NCBI GenBank assembly: GCA_025062075.1 | Contig: JANXBA010000038.1 | Coordinates: forward strand, 1-63,047 | Direction of reading: 5' to 3' | Source: Aquificaceae bacterium | GTDB taxonomy: Bacteria; Aquificota; Aquificia; Aquificales; Aquificaceae | Length of the DNA stretch: 63,047 nt | Shown here: piece by piece, positions 49,100 through 57,908 of the stretch | Numbering within the stretch: position 1 is the first letter of the stretch | Layout: each line of letters opens with the position of its first letter | Position numbers and translations under genes: made by a program | Notes under the pieces: generated by a model | What the model saw: only the letters and a program-made list of their open reading frames with translations | Databases searched by the model: none | What the model was told of the DNA's origin: nothing

Positions 49100-50244
49100 C
49101 AGTCCGTCTCCGTGTGGTGCTCTTCGCCCGTAGGTGCCTTTTTACCCTCTTCCAGCTCGTAGAACCTGTCTTCAATCTTTTTGAGAATTTTGGGCAGGGT
49201 GGTGTACTCCATCTCCTCGGAGGGCAGTCTGTGGGGCTCAAAGATGCCCTGTCTTCTGAGTATGTCTGCAATGAGCTGGGCCTGCCGTCTTGCCTCGTCA
49301 AAGGCAGGGTCGTCAAAGAGGTCTCTCGGACCTACGAGCTTTCCTCCTGCTATCTGGTAGCCTGCCGCTATGACTCGGGGTGGACCGTCAAACCTGGAGG
49401 GCGTGGCGTTTTTGAAAGAGACGGGCATCAGCGGTCCGTTGTGAGAGCCCCTCATCCAGCCCTCCACTATCCAAGGTCTTGCGAAGGGCTCTAAAATCTC
49501 GCCTATGGCAGGAAAGCCCGACTGAGCCCTTACCACCATCACCGGGTCGTCTTTGCCCACGTACTTGCCCGCTACGAGGGAAAGTCTCTGGGTAGAGGCC
49601 ACCGCCCCAATCTCGCCGTCCGAGTTCCTGTAGACGCTCTTTATTGCGTACCTTTCCACTGTGCCGATGAGGGCAAGAAGGTCGTAGAGCTCGGCGGGCG
49701 TTGAAAGCTTTACCGCCTTGCCCGTGAAGGTGTCCAGCACTTCAAAGGTAAAACCCTCGTGCATCTTGGGGTCTATGACCAGACCTGCGCACACCATAGG
49801 GTCCGCAAACATCTCGTACAGGGGCAGGTTCCAGGCGCTTGGAGCGGTCTTGTCCGCAAAGAAGACCACCACGGGCTCGGAGGGTCTTTCCACAAACTCC
49901 ATCTCCGCCACGCCGGGACCCATGCCTTTTATGTTGCCTGAAAAAGTGTCCGAAAGAAGGTCCTGTCCCGCACCGTAGAGCTTTAGCTTTTTGGCCACTT
50001 GAGTGCCCTCCTCAAAGGCCCTCCAAGCTATGCCGTGCACCAGCTCACTGTCCGTGCCCTGCTCGTGGGTCATCACCAGAGCAATGTCGTCGCCACACAC
50101 CAGCACCTGACAGTCAATTAGGTTGCCCCTTTCCACCTCCTTGAGACCTACCTCCTTGACCCTTTGCACCACTTCAGGATGGGCAGAGGAGTGTCCTACG
50201 TATCCCCCTATGTCCGCTTTTATCACGCTCAGAGTGAGCTTCAT
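49099..50244 (-). CDS. fbp: Fructose-1,6-bisphosphate aldolase/phosphatase (archaeal type, class V)
   Basis: This 381-aa enzyme joins aldol condensation of triose phosphates with dephosphorylation of the resulting FBP. The signature starts MKLTLSVIKADIGGYVGHSS (metal ligands), with GDDIALVMTHEQG, ADPMVCAGLVIDP, RRQAQLIADILRRQGIFEPH and GSHNGPLMPV. It is typical for archaea and deep-branching thermophilic autotrophs, where it makes gluconeogenesis one-way. It has a strong ribosome site (GAGGAGGTAG) and a TATAAT 29 nt upstream. A polar acidic C-terminal tail follows the conserved part. Confidence 0.95.
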   Translation of the reverse strand: MKLTLSVIKADIGGYVGHSSAHPEVVQRVKEVGLKEVERGNLIDCQVLVCGDDIALVMTHEQGTDSELVHGIAWRAFEEGTQVAKKLKLYGAGQDLLSDTFSGNIKGMGPGVAEMEFVERPSEPVVVFFADKTAPSAWNLPLYEMFADPMVCAGLVIDPKMHEGFTFEVLDTFTGKAVKLSTPAELYDLLALIGTVERYAIKSVYRNSDGEIGAVASTQRLSLVAGKYVGKDDPVMVVRAQSGFPAIGEILEPFARPWIVEGWMRGSHNGPLMPVSFKNATPSRFDGPPRVIAAGYQIAGGKLVGPRDLFDDPAFDEARRQAQLIADILRRQGIFEPHRLPSEEMEYTTLPKILKKIEDRFYELEEGKKAPTGEEHHTETD

Positions 50245-50270
50245 GACTACCTCCTCAAACTTTCTGCGTC

Positions 50271-50279
50271 TATATTATA
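50271..50279. promoter_or_regulatory. Overlapping divergent -10 elements between fbp and radA
   Basis: Minus strand: GTGGTATAAT with the hexamer at 50279-50274, 29 nt before fbp (leadered, with ribosome site). Plus strand: TATATT or TATTAT between 50271 and 50278, 15-17 nt before radA. The two -10 regions occupy the same base pairs. Confidence 0.5.
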
Positions 50280-50293
50280 CCACTTGGGGCCCT

Positions 50294-51628
50294 ATGAAAA
50301 AAGACAAAAGCTACTTCGTGTGTCAGGAGTGTGGATTTTCCAGCCCAAGATGGTTGGGTAGGTGCCCCTCCTGCGGTGCTTGGAACACCATGGTGGAGGA
50401 AAAGGCACTGCCAGAGCTCACCGTGAAGGCCACCTCAGCGGGAAGTCCCAGACCCGTATTAAGTTGGGAGGAGGAGAGTCTCCACAGGCTAAGCACGGGT
50501 TTTGGCAACTTGGACAGAGCTCTGGGCGGAGGGCTGGTGGAGGGCCAAGTAGTCCTGCTGGCGGGAGAGCCGGGCATAGGAAAGTCTACCTTGCTCCTGC
50601 AGGTCTGCGAGCACTTTTCCCGCAACTACGGGGAGGTGCTCTACGTCTCCGGCGAGGAGTCTCCTTCCCAGATAGCGGTAAGGGCAAGACGGATAAAGGT
50701 TTCTTCCAAAAAGCTCCTTACCTTGCCAGAGACCCAGCTGGAAGCCATCATAGACACCTTGCAGGCTTACAAGCCGACCCTTCTGGTGGTGGACTCAATC
50801 CAGACCCTTCACAGCAGAACCCTGGAGTCTTCTCCTGGGTCTGTGTCGCAGGTGAGAGAGTGCGCCTTCAAGCTCTCAGAGGTGTGCAAGCAAATGGGCG
50901 TGCCCCTCCTTATGGTGGGTCAGGTCAACAAGGAAGGGGTAGTGGCCGGACCTAAGGTGTTAGAACACATCGTAGATACAGTGCTCTACTTTGAGGGCGA
51001 GAGGTTTAACTTCTACAGGTCTATCAGGGTCATAAAAAACCGCTTCGGGGCGGGTGGAGAGATGGCCTTTTTCAAGATGTCTGGGTCCGGGCTGGAGGAG
51101 GTGCCCGAGCCCTCCGCCTTCTTCCTGCAGGAGAGGGTGGCCTCCTCCGGTAGCGTGGTCTTCCCGCACACCGAGGGCAGTAAGCCAGTCTTACTGGAAG
51201 TGCAGGCCCTTACCATTCAGGCCCTGTACACCACCCCCCAGAGAAGGACGCAGGGCTTTGATGTGAACAGGCTCTCCCTTATACTGGCAGTGCTGGAAAA
51301 AGAGGCCAAGATATTCACCCGCGACAGGGACACCTTTGTGAACGTGGTAGGGGGCGTGAGGGTGGAAGAGCCTGCCGCAGACTTGGCGGTAGCTCTGGCA
51401 GTGGTGAGCTCGGTAAAGGACAAGCCCGTGGGCGACCTTTTAGTCTTTGGAGAGCTGGGACTTTTGGGTGAGGTGCGCTCCGTCCACTTTGCCCGGGAGA
51501 GGCTCAAAGAGGGGCTCAGGTTCGGCTTCAGAAGAGCCCTCGTGCCCAAGGGCTCAAACGTGGAGATAGAAGAGGTGGAGGTCCTGCCCGTCAAACACAT
51601 AAGGGAGGCCCTAGAAGCTATAATTTAA
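50294..51628 (+). CDS. radA: DNA repair protein RadA (Sms)
   Basis: This 444-aa branch-migration helicase has an N-terminal C4 zinc finger (Cys10, Cys13, Cys24, Cys27), Walker A GEPGIGKST, the KNRFG motif and a C-terminal Lon-like domain (FVNVVGGVRVEEPAADLAVA). It processes recombination intermediates. The ATG at 50294 has no ribosome site and its leader is very short. A TTG or GTG further upstream would overlap the divergent fbp gene. Confidence 0.96.
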   Translation: MKKDKSYFVCQECGFSSPRWLGRCPSCGAWNTMVEEKALPELTVKATSAGSPRPVLSWEEESLHRLSTGFGNLDRALGGGLVEGQVVLLAGEPGIGKSTLLLQVCEHFSRNYGEVLYVSGEESPSQIAVRARRIKVSSKKLLTLPETQLEAIIDTLQAYKPTLLVVDSIQTLHSRTLESSPGSVSQVRECAFKLSEVCKQMGVPLLMVGQVNKEGVVAGPKVLEHIVDTVLYFEGERFNFYRSIRVIKNRFGAGGEMAFFKMSGSGLEEVPEPSAFFLQERVASSGSVVFPHTEGSKPVLLEVQALTIQALYTTPQRRTQGFDVNRLSLILAVLEKEAKIFTRDRDTFVNVVGGVRVEEPAADLAVALAVVSSVKDKPVGDLLVFGELGLLGEVRSVHFARERLKEGLRFGFRRALVPKGSNVEIEEVEVLPVKHIREALEAII

Positions 51629-51632
51629 CTGC
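51619..51632 (+). promoter_or_regulatory. -10 hexamer TATAAT, 8 nt before the response-regulator GTG
   Basis: TATAAT at 51619-51624 overlaps the end of radA and is 8 nt before GTG 51633. No ribosome site. Leaderless start predicted on a GTG codon. Confidence 0.5.
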
Positions 51633-52280
51633 GTGAAGGTGCTCCTGGTAGAGGACGACCACCTGTTGGGGGAGTCTCTGAGAGAGTACCTGAGCTCAGA
51701 GGGCCTGGTGGTGGACTGGATACAGGACAGCAGGGAGTTCTTTGACCTTCTGGAGGTGTCCATCTACGACGTGATAGTTCTGGACCTTATGATGCCTCAC
51801 GTAAGCGGTGAAGAGCTCCTGAAAGAGCTCAGGGCAAGGGGCGACAAGACGCCCCTGCTGGTGCTTACCGCCCGCGGAAGACTGGAAGACAAGGAGAAGT
51901 GCTTCTCCCTTGGTGCGGACGACTACCTTACCAAGCCCTTTGAACCAAAAGAGCTCCTCCTGCGCATAAGGGCCCTTCATAGGAGGGTGGTCAAAGAGGA
52001 GAGAGTAAAAATAGGCCAGGTGGAGGTGGACCTGCAGAACTGCAGGCTCTGGGTGTCAGACAAAGAGGTGAAGTTAACCAGAAAAGAATGGCTTTTGCTC
52101 AAGTATCTGGTGGAAAACAGAGACAGGTACGTGTCCACCCAAGAGCTCCTGAACTACGTGTGGGGCGACGAGCCAGTTGGAGACGACGTGGTGCGTGCCC
52201 ACATAAAGAACCTGCGCAGAGTCCTGCCAGAGGGCTTCATTCTGTCGCATAAGGGCTGGGGCTACAAGGTTGAAGGCTGA
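51633..52280 (+). CDS. OmpR-family response regulator
   Basis: This 215-aa regulator has a receiver domain with the acidic pair in VEDDH, the phosphorylated Asp about residue 51 (IVLDLMMPH), Thr in LTARG and Lys in LTKPFEP. The C-terminal winged helix (LTRKEWLLLKYLVENRDRYV, VRAHIKNLRRVL, HKGWGYKVEG) binds DNA. It overlaps the histidine kinase gene by 11 nt. The signal and targets are unknown. Confidence 0.94.
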   Translation: MKVLLVEDDHLLGESLREYLSSEGLVVDWIQDSREFFDLLEVSIYDVIVLDLMMPHVSGEELLKELRARGDKTPLLVLTARGRLEDKEKCFSLGADDYLTKPFEPKELLLRIRALHRRVVKEERVKIGQVEVDLQNCRLWVSDKEVKLTRKEWLLLKYLVENRDRYVSTQELLNYVWGDEPVGDDVVRAHIKNLRRVLPEGFILSHKGWGYKVEG

Positions 52281-53247
52281 GAAGTTCTGGTTGTACATGT
52301 CTCTGTCTTCCCTTCTCGTAGTGGGCTTTGGTATTATAAACCTAATCGTCTTCCGAGAGGTAAAAAAGGCAGAAGAGGAACAGCTCTACGAGCTCGCCCG
52401 TCAGCACTTCAAACACTACCTGTGCAACCCTAAGTACAGGGGCGAAGGTTACGCAGTGGTAAACCCCAATCCTGACCAGGGCTACAGGGTGTTCCTCTTT
52501 GAAGACCCCAGCAACCCTCTGCGCACGGTAAAAGTAGGCATAAAAAAGGAGAGCACCAGAAAAAGGGCAGAGGCGCTCGTAAAGAGGCTCATGCTCATAG
52601 AGTTCGTCTTTGTCTTCACGCTAGTGCTTCTTTTCCAGACGCTGGTAGAGAGCTACATAGGAAAGCTCAAGGATAAAGAGGAGTGGGTCAGGGGGCTGAT
52701 GCTCTCTCTGATGCACCGTCTGGGCAACTTCATGGCAACTCAAAGGGTGCTCTTGGCCATGCTCAAAAAGAACTCCGCAAAGGACGCCAACCTTCAGCGC
52801 ATGGAAAGGAGCCTGCAAAGAGTCCAGAGAGAGTTCAGCATCTTCATGAACCTGGCAAAGGAAAACCCTCCGCTGGAGGTGAGCCCCCAGAACTTGGAAG
52901 AGCTAATAAAGGAAAGCCTCAAGTACTTTGAAGAGGAGCTGGACAAAAAAAGGCTCGTCCTGTCTCTAAGGGAGATGCACGTGCGCATAAACAGAACGGA
53001 CTTAGAGGACGTGCTTTACAACCTCATAGGCAACGCGGTAAAGCACTCCAAAAGTTTACTGCACCTTAAAGTTTGCCCAAAGTTGGGCATTTTGGTGATT
53101 CGCAACGATGTGGGCGAGGGGGTGAGCTTTGGCATGGGTATAGGGGTGGAGCTCACTAGGAGAGTGCTCAAAAGGTACGGCTTTGAGCTGAGAATAAGAC
53201 TTAAGAGTCACTACACGGTCTTTGTGCACTTCACAGGGCGGGGTTGA
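52270..53247 (+). CDS. Sensor histidine kinase
   Basis: This 325-aa membrane kinase has two membrane segments (about residues 8-28 and 108-128) flanking a small 80-residue extracytoplasmic sensor. The H box LMHRLGNFMATQR carries the phosphorylated His. The ATP domain shows N box LYNLIGNAVKHS and G box GMGIGVELTRRVL. The kinase core is short and the DxGxG motif appears as NDVGEG. The TTG start at 52270 overlaps the response regulator. The end overlaps the convergent hisS by 17 nt. Confidence 0.88.
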   Translation: MKAEKFWLYMSLSSLLVVGFGIINLIVFREVKKAEEEQLYELARQHFKHYLCNPKYRGEGYAVVNPNPDQGYRVFLFEDPSNPLRTVKVGIKKESTRKRAEALVKRLMLIEFVFVFTLVLLFQTLVESYIGKLKDKEEWVRGLMLSLMHRLGNFMATQRVLLAMLKKNSAKDANLQRMERSLQRVQREFSIFMNLAKENPPLEVSPQNLEELIKESLKYFEEELDKKRLVLSLREMHVRINRTDLEDVLYNLIGNAVKHSKSLLHLKVCPKLGILVIRNDVGEGVSFGMGIGVELTRRVLKRYGFELRIRLKSHYTVFVHFTGRG

Positions 53248-54445
53248 ACTCCACCCGCACCTGCTGACCTGTTTCCATGTCCTTGAGCAGGTAAAAGCCT
53301 CCCGCCTTTTCCTCCTCACCTACCAGGACTACGTAACTTACCCCCAGCCTGTTTGCCAGCTCCAGCTGTTTTTTCAGGCCAGCTCTCTTGTAAGAGAGCT
53401 CCACCCTTTTACCCTCGGAGCGCAGCGACTTTACTACCGCCAGGGCGTAGTCCATGACGTCGCCAAAAGGGAGCACCATGTATAGGGGCTCTTCCCGGGG
53501 CAGTTCTTTCACCAGCAGGGAGAGCCTCTCCAAGCCTGCTGCAAAGCCTACTGCGGGAGTAGGTGGTCCGCCCAGCTCCTCCACCAAGTAGTCGTACCTT
53601 CCGCCCGCCACCAAGGTCATGTCCAGCTCGGGAGAGACTGCTTCAAAAACTGTTTTTGTGTAGTAGTCAAGCCCGCGCACCAGATAGGGGTTTTCCCTGT
53701 AGGGAACAGACAGGAGCTGAAGATACTCCTTTAGCTTGGCGTAGTGCTCGGTGCAGTCCTGACAGAGAAAGTCCACCATCTTGGGAGCTCCTCTTACCGC
53801 CTCCTTGCAAGTGGGTACCTTGCAGTCCAAGACTCTCAGGGGGTTTCTGTCCTTCCTGTCCAGACACACCTGACACAGGTGCTCGGACACGCCCTCCAGA
53901 TACTCTTTTAGAGCTACTCTGTAGGCAGGTCTGCAGACCCTACAGCCTATGGAGTTTATCTCTATGACCGAGGGCACACCCAGCTCGGAGAGGAACTCAT
54001 AGACCAACTGTATTATCTCCGCATCCACCAAGGGGTCTATGGAGCCGAAGACCTCCGCCCCTATCTGGTGGAACTGCCTGTATCTACCCGCCTGAGGCCT
54101 CTCGTGCCTAAACATAGGACCTTCGTAGAAGAGCTTGACGTGGGGCTTTAGGGCGTAGAGTCTGTTCTGCACGTAGGCTCTGACCGCACCTGCCGTGCCC
54201 TCCGGGCGTAGAGCCAACCACCGACCCTTCTGGTCTTTGAAGGCGAACATCTCCTTCTGCACTATGTCCGTTACCTCGCCGATACTACGCTGAAAGACCT
54301 CCAAGTACTCTACCACTGGGAGCACCACCTCTTCAAAGTTGTATAGCTTGAGCTTCTCCCGCAGGTGTTGGGACACGTGCCTGAACTTGCGCAAGTCCTC
54401 TCCCAAGAGGTCGTGGAAGCCCCTTACGCTTTGAAACTCGGGCAT
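53231..54445 (-). CDS. hisS: Histidyl-tRNA synthetase
   Basis: This 404-aa class II synthetase charges tRNA-His. Motif 2 lies in YEGPMFRHERPQAGRYRQFHQ, the histidine motifs are LVRGLDYYTKTVFEA and AGGRYDYLVEELGGPPTPAVGFA, and the C-terminal anticodon domain follows. The insertion domain carries CRVCRP, CQVCLDRK and CQDC cysteines, which may bind zinc. The start has no ribosome site and lies 8 nt after a perfect TATAAT. Confidence 0.97.
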   Translation of the reverse strand: MPEFQSVRGFHDLLGEDLRKFRHVSQHLREKLKLYNFEEVVLPVVEYLEVFQRSIGEVTDIVQKEMFAFKDQKGRWLALRPEGTAGAVRAYVQNRLYALKPHVKLFYEGPMFRHERPQAGRYRQFHQIGAEVFGSIDPLVDAEIIQLVYEFLSELGVPSVIEINSIGCRVCRPAYRVALKEYLEGVSEHLCQVCLDRKDRNPLRVLDCKVPTCKEAVRGAPKMVDFLCQDCTEHYAKLKEYLQLLSVPYRENPYLVRGLDYYTKTVFEAVSPELDMTLVAGGRYDYLVEELGGPPTPAVGFAAGLERLSLLVKELPREEPLYMVLPFGDVMDYALAVVKSLRSEGKRVELSYKRAGLKKQLELANRLGVSYVVLVGEEEKAGGFYLLKDMETGQQVRVEFNPAL

Positions 54446-54459
54446 AAGTGATAATTATA
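54446..54459 (-). promoter_or_regulatory. -10 hexamer TATAAT before hisS, 8 nt before ATG
   Basis: Minus-strand TATAAT at 54459-54454 is followed by 8 nt and the hisS ATG at 54445. Leaderless start predicted. Confidence 0.55.
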
Positions 54460-54486
54460 GTCCTGACTACACCTGCAGGCGTGTGC

Positions 54487-54500
54487 TATATTTATGTATG
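54487..54500 (+). promoter_or_regulatory. -10 hexamer TATATT before hemA, 8 nt before second ATG
   Basis: TGTGCTATATT places TATATT at 54487-54492 with an upstream TG. The ATG at 54501 is exactly 8 nt away; the ATG at 54498 is 5 nt away. Confidence 0.5.
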
Positions 54501-55727
54501 ATGTATCGCATATTTGTCTGGGGCTTGAACTTCAAAACTGCCCCAGTGGAGCAAAGAGAGCTCCTGGCCTGTAGTAGAGAAGATGCCTACTACCTGCTCC
54601 CACCTCTGGCCACCTGTAGAGGTATCAAAGAGCTCATGCTCCTGTCCACCTGCAACAGGGTAGAAGTTTACGGCGTGGCGGAGGACTACGAGGCGGTCAA
54701 CGGGCTGGTGCTTGAACTGCTCAGGCTCAAGGGAGTTGACGCTCGGCTCAGAAGGAACTCCTTCTTCTTGGAAGGGGACAGGGCGGTGGCTCATGTCTTC
54801 AGGGTAGCAAGCGGGCTGGAGTCCATGGTAATAGGAGAGACGCAGATAGTAAGCCAGTTTAAAGAAGCCTACCGCATAGCTAAAGAGCTGGGTTGCGTAG
54901 GTAAGGTCCTCAACCGGCTCTACGAGAAGGCGCTTAGGACTGCCAAAAAGGTGAGGACCTACACTGGGATAAGCAAGAACGCAGTCTCGGTGAGCTACGT
55001 GGCGGTGGAGCTGGCCAGAAGAATCTTCGGTAATCTGTCAAAGAGCAGGGTACTCTTGGTAGGTGCGGGAGAGATGGCAGAGCTGTGCGCCAAGTATCTG
55101 AAAAAGCTTGAAGCCTACCTGTTTATCGCCAACCGCACCTACGAGAGGGCAGTGGAGCTCTCTAAGGAACTTAGAGGACACGTGCTCAGGTTTGAAGAGC
55201 TCTCCGAACATCTTCAAGACTTTGACATAGTGCTGGTCTCCACAAGCAGTAAGGAGTACATCGTAAACAGGGCCATGGTGAGCAGAGCCATAAAGAGGAG
55301 AAACTACAAACCCATGTTTTTCATCGACATATCTGTGCCGAGAAACGTGGACCCCACCGTAAAAGAACTGGACGGGGTCTTTCTCTACGACATCGACGAC
55401 CTGAAGGAAGTGGCGGAGAAAAACCTCAAAGAGAGAATGCAGGAAAAGGAGAAAGGAGATATAATCGTGTGGGACGAAGTGGGTAAGTTTATGAAGTGGT
55501 TGGACCTGTTGAAAGTGGAGGGCACCATAGTGTCTCTCAAGGAGAGTTGGAAGGAATTAGAAGAGAGAGAACCGAGGGTGAGAAGACTTATCCACCGAGT
55601 GGTGCAAGAGATAAGGAAAGAACCCTCTTTTGCGGAGAAGTTGGCTAAAATATTCCTGCAGGAGGTGGATAATGCAGATGCAAAACGAAGGCTATCCTAT
55701 GTCCATCACCGAACTGATGGAGCTTGA
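54501..55727 (+). CDS. hemA: Glutamyl-tRNA reductase
   Basis: This 408-aa enzyme reduces glutamyl-tRNA to glutamate-1-semialdehyde, the first step of C5 tetrapyrrole synthesis. It has GLNFKTAPVEQRE, the catalytic Cys in LLSTCNRVEVYG, GLESMVIGETQIVSQFKEAY and the NADPH site VLLVGAGEMAEL. Two ATG codons stand in tandem (54498 and 54501). The second is chosen because it lies 8 nt from the -10 hexamer, like other starts in the window. A GTG at 54483 overlaps the hexamer and is rejected. Confidence 0.95.
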   Translation: MYRIFVWGLNFKTAPVEQRELLACSREDAYYLLPPLATCRGIKELMLLSTCNRVEVYGVAEDYEAVNGLVLELLRLKGVDARLRRNSFFLEGDRAVAHVFRVASGLESMVIGETQIVSQFKEAYRIAKELGCVGKVLNRLYEKALRTAKKVRTYTGISKNAVSVSYVAVELARRIFGNLSKSRVLLVGAGEMAELCAKYLKKLEAYLFIANRTYERAVELSKELRGHVLRFEELSEHLQDFDIVLVSTSSKEYIVNRAMVSRAIKRRNYKPMFFIDISVPRNVDPTVKELDGVFLYDIDDLKEVAEKNLKERMQEKEKGDIIVWDEVGKFMKWLDLLKVEGTIVSLKESWKELEEREPRVRRLIHRVVQEIRKEPSFAEKLAKIFLQEVDNADAKRRLSYVHHRTDGA

Positions 55728-55971
55728 GAGCGAGTACTCTATAAAGGCTTACGTACTCATAAAGGCTGACCCCAGAGAAATACCTTCCATCATGCTGGCC
55801 CTTTCCACCTTTGAAGGCATAAAGACCGCAGACGTGGTGACCGGCCCCTACGACATAATCGTCTTTGCGGAGCTGAGAAACCAGGACGAGCTCGGAAGGC
55901 TGGTTATAAACAAGATACACTCGCTGGAGGGGGTGAAAGAGGCCCTTACCTGCGTAGTGGTAAAGATATGA
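55672..55971 (+). CDS. Lrp/AsnC ligand-binding (RAM) domain protein without DNA-binding domain
   Basis: This 99-aa protein corresponds to the RAM effector domain of Lrp/AsnC regulators: SIKAYVLIKADPREIPSIML, TADVVTGPYDIIVFAELRNQ and VINKIHSLEGVKEALTCVVV. There is no helix-turn-helix. Stand-alone RAM proteins form rings that bind amino acids and may act as partners of full-length regulators. The ATG at 55672 follows CAGGAGGTGGATA and overlaps the end of hemA by 56 nt. The next small gene overlaps its stop. Confidence 0.85.
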   Translation: MQMQNEGYPMSITELMELESEYSIKAYVLIKADPREIPSIMLALSTFEGIKTADVVTGPYDIIVFAELRNQDELGRLVINKIHSLEGVKEALTCVVVKI

Positions 55972-56144
55972 AGGACTTTCCCTTGGTGGTAGAGGAGGAG
56001 GGGAGGATAGTGGTGCTCTACTCTTTAGAACCCCCTTTTTACAAGGAAGAGGACAACGGCGTAGAGATTTTTTACTCCCGACGAGGAGAGGTTGTCAAAA
56101 TAGTCATAAAAAAAGATGAAAAGTACCAGATTGTATACTTCTGA
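55968..56144 (+). CDS. Small DUF2283-like protein
   Basis: This 58-aa protein starts with ATGA overlap of the upstream stop and ends 29 nt inside murA. The sequence VVLYSLEPPFYKEEDNGVEI and YSRRGEVVKIVIKKD follows the DUF2283 pattern (a short beta protein often found beside toxin-antitoxin-like or regulatory genes). There is no known function. It is too short for usual ORF cut-offs, but tight coupling on both sides argues that it is real. Confidence 0.6.
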   Translation: MKDFPLVVEEEGRIVVLYSLEPPFYKEEDNGVEIFYSRRGEVVKIVIKKDEKYQIVYF

Positions 56145-57402
56145 GAGCTTTTTTATTGAAGGTGGCAACCCTCTGAGAGGAAAAGTGCAGGTCTCTGGCT
56201 CAAAGAACGCCTCCCTGCCCATACTGGTGGCCAGCCTGCTCACCAAAGAGGAGAATCTGGTGGAAAATGTGCCCGACCTCCTGGACACTCACACCGCTCT
56301 GGAACTGCTGGGGAGCTTGGGAGTGCAGGTGGAGTTCCAAGACCACAGAGTGCGTCTGCAGGCGAGAGAGCTCTCAAGCTACAGAGCTCCAGACGCAATG
56401 GTGCGTCGTATGAGAGCCTCCGTGCTGGTCATGGGTCCACTGCTCGCGAGGTTTGGTAGGGCGGTGGTGTCCATGCCAGGTGGTTGCTCCATCGGAGTCA
56501 GGTCCATAGACCAGCACCTGCGCGTCTTTGAAAAGGGAGGTGCCAGCATACGGATAAAACACGGCTACATGGACATGGAAGTCAAGCGGATAAAGCCCGT
56601 GGAGTACACCTTTGAAGTCATTACCGTCACCGGCACGGAGAATGCCCTCATGTTCCTCAGCGGTTGTGAGAAGAGGAGCATTCTCAGGAACATAGCCTTG
56701 GAGCCGGAGGTGCTCGACCTTGTGGAGGTGCTTAGAAAAATGGGCGTGGAGATACACATAGAGGACAGGACTGCGGTGGTGCGAGGCTCGAGGGAGCTCA
56801 GAGGTTTTCACCACAGGGTCATACCTGACAGGATAGAAGCAGGGACCTTCATGGTGGCAGGCTTCATCACGGGAGGGGACGTGGAGCTACAGGGGGTCAG
56901 AGTGGAGCATCTGGGTGCCGTCATGGACAAACTGCGGGAAGCGGGGGCCCAAGTGGACGTACTTAGCCTTGACCGTCTGAGGGTGCGGTCCAAGGGGGAG
57001 ATTTGGCCTCTGAGCATATCCACCGCCGAGTATCCGGGCTTTCCCACGGACATGCAGGCCCAGTTTACGGTGCTTTGCTGTCTTGCCAGAGGGCAGTCAG
57101 AAATCAAGGAAAACATCTTTGAAAACCGCTTTCAGCATGTGGCGGAGCTCCAGCGCATGGGTGCGGACATCCACGTGCGGGACAGGCTGGCCATCGTCAG
57201 AGGAGTAGAAAAGCTCTACGGGGCAGAGGTTTACTCTACGGACCTTAGGGCTTCCGCCAGTTTGGTGCTGGCAGGACTTGTTGCAGAGGGCACCACCGTG
57301 GTTCGGGACATACACCACTTAGACAGGGGCTACGAAAGGCTGGAAGAGAAGTTGAGAGCCCTGGGGGCAACCATTGAAAGGCTACCCCCTGAAGGGTCTT
57401 AG
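56116..57402 (+). CDS. murA: UDP-N-acetylglucosamine 1-carboxyvinyltransferase MurA
   Basis: This 428-aa enzyme makes the first committed peptidoglycan precursor and is the fosfomycin target. It has GKVQVSGSKNASLPILVASL, the active-site loop MPGGCSIGVRSID with the fosfomycin-reactive Cys kept, and TEYPGFPTDMQAQF-like AEYPGFPTDMQAQFTVL. The start ATG at 56116 overlaps the small upstream gene by 29 nt; the first dozen residues (MKSTRLYTSESFF) are an extension before the usual first strand. It overlaps the convergent hsp20 by 4 nt. Confidence 0.96.
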   Translation: MKSTRLYTSESFFIEGGNPLRGKVQVSGSKNASLPILVASLLTKEENLVENVPDLLDTHTALELLGSLGVQVEFQDHRVRLQARELSSYRAPDAMVRRMRASVLVMGPLLARFGRAVVSMPGGCSIGVRSIDQHLRVFEKGGASIRIKHGYMDMEVKRIKPVEYTFEVITVTGTENALMFLSGCEKRSILRNIALEPEVLDLVEVLRKMGVEIHIEDRTAVVRGSRELRGFHHRVIPDRIEAGTFMVAGFITGGDVELQGVRVEHLGAVMDKLREAGAQVDVLSLDRLRVRSKGEIWPLSISTAEYPGFPTDMQAQFTVLCCLARGQSEIKENIFENRFQHVAELQRMGADIHVRDRLAIVRGVEKLYGAEVYSTDLRASASLVLAGLVAEGTTVVRDIHHLDRGYERLEEKLRALGATIERLPPEGS

Positions 57403-57830
57403 GATATCTCTATTCTCTTTTCCTTGGCGCTCTCCGCCTTAGGTATCCTTATCTCCAGAATGCCATCCTTGAACTCCGCCTTGGCTGCATCCGGTTTGAC
57501 CTCTCTGGGCAGGTGGACCACCCTCTCGAACCTCCCGTAAACCCTCTCCAGTCGTTGGTAGGTCTCCACATTCTCCTCCTTCTCCTCTTTCTTCTCACCT
57601 CTTATAATCAGGGCGTTGTCCCTGATGGACACCTCCACCTGCTCCTTTTTCACGCCCGGGAGCTCTGCTTTTACCACGAGCTCCTGGTCCGTCTCGTACA
57701 CGTCCACCGCTGGGGCAAAGACCCTCTCCACCTCTTCTCTGGGCATGAGCTCCTCAAACAGCCTGTCAAACTCCCTTCTGATACGCTCAATCTCCCCGAA
57801 GAGGCTCCAGGGCATAAGTGCTCTTCTCAT
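57399..57830 (-). CDS. Small heat-shock protein Hsp20 (alpha-crystallin family)
   Basis: This 143-aa chaperone holds unfolding proteins. It has the alpha-crystallin domain with VDVYETDQELVVKAELPGVK, ALIIRGEKKEE and the FKDGILEIRIPK signature near the C-terminus, followed by the I-x-I-like EKRIEIS tail. GGAGGTGTAGG precedes the ATG. The promoter upstream has a perfect TTGACA, unlike most in the window, which fits strong expression. No HrcA/CIRCE repeat is seen. Confidence 0.94.
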   Translation of the reverse strand: MRRALMPWSLFGEIERIRREFDRLFEELMPREEVERVFAPAVDVYETDQELVVKAELPGVKKEQVEVSIRDNALIIRGEKKEEKEENVETYQRLERVYGRFERVVHLPREVKPDAAKAEFKDGILEIRIPKAESAKEKRIEIS

Positions 57831-57865
57831 GGCCTACACCTCCTTTTAAAGTTTTTCTATAAAAA

Positions 57866-57894
57866 AATTTAAGTCAGGCAATATCAAGTGTCAA
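57866..57894 (-). promoter_or_regulatory. Promoter of hsp20 (TTGACA-N17-TAAATT)
   Basis: Minus-strand TTGACA at 57894-57889, a 17-bp spacer and TAAATT at 57871-57866. The leader of about 35 nt holds the ribosome site AAAGGAGGTG. Confidence 0.55.
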
Positions 57895-57908
57895 GCCCGC
57901 CCTCAGCC

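Noticed and set aside
57831-57908. CIRCE heat-shock operator before hsp20
   Set aside because: No TTAGCACTC-N9-GAGTGCTAA repeat exists; a standard TTGACA promoter explains the region.
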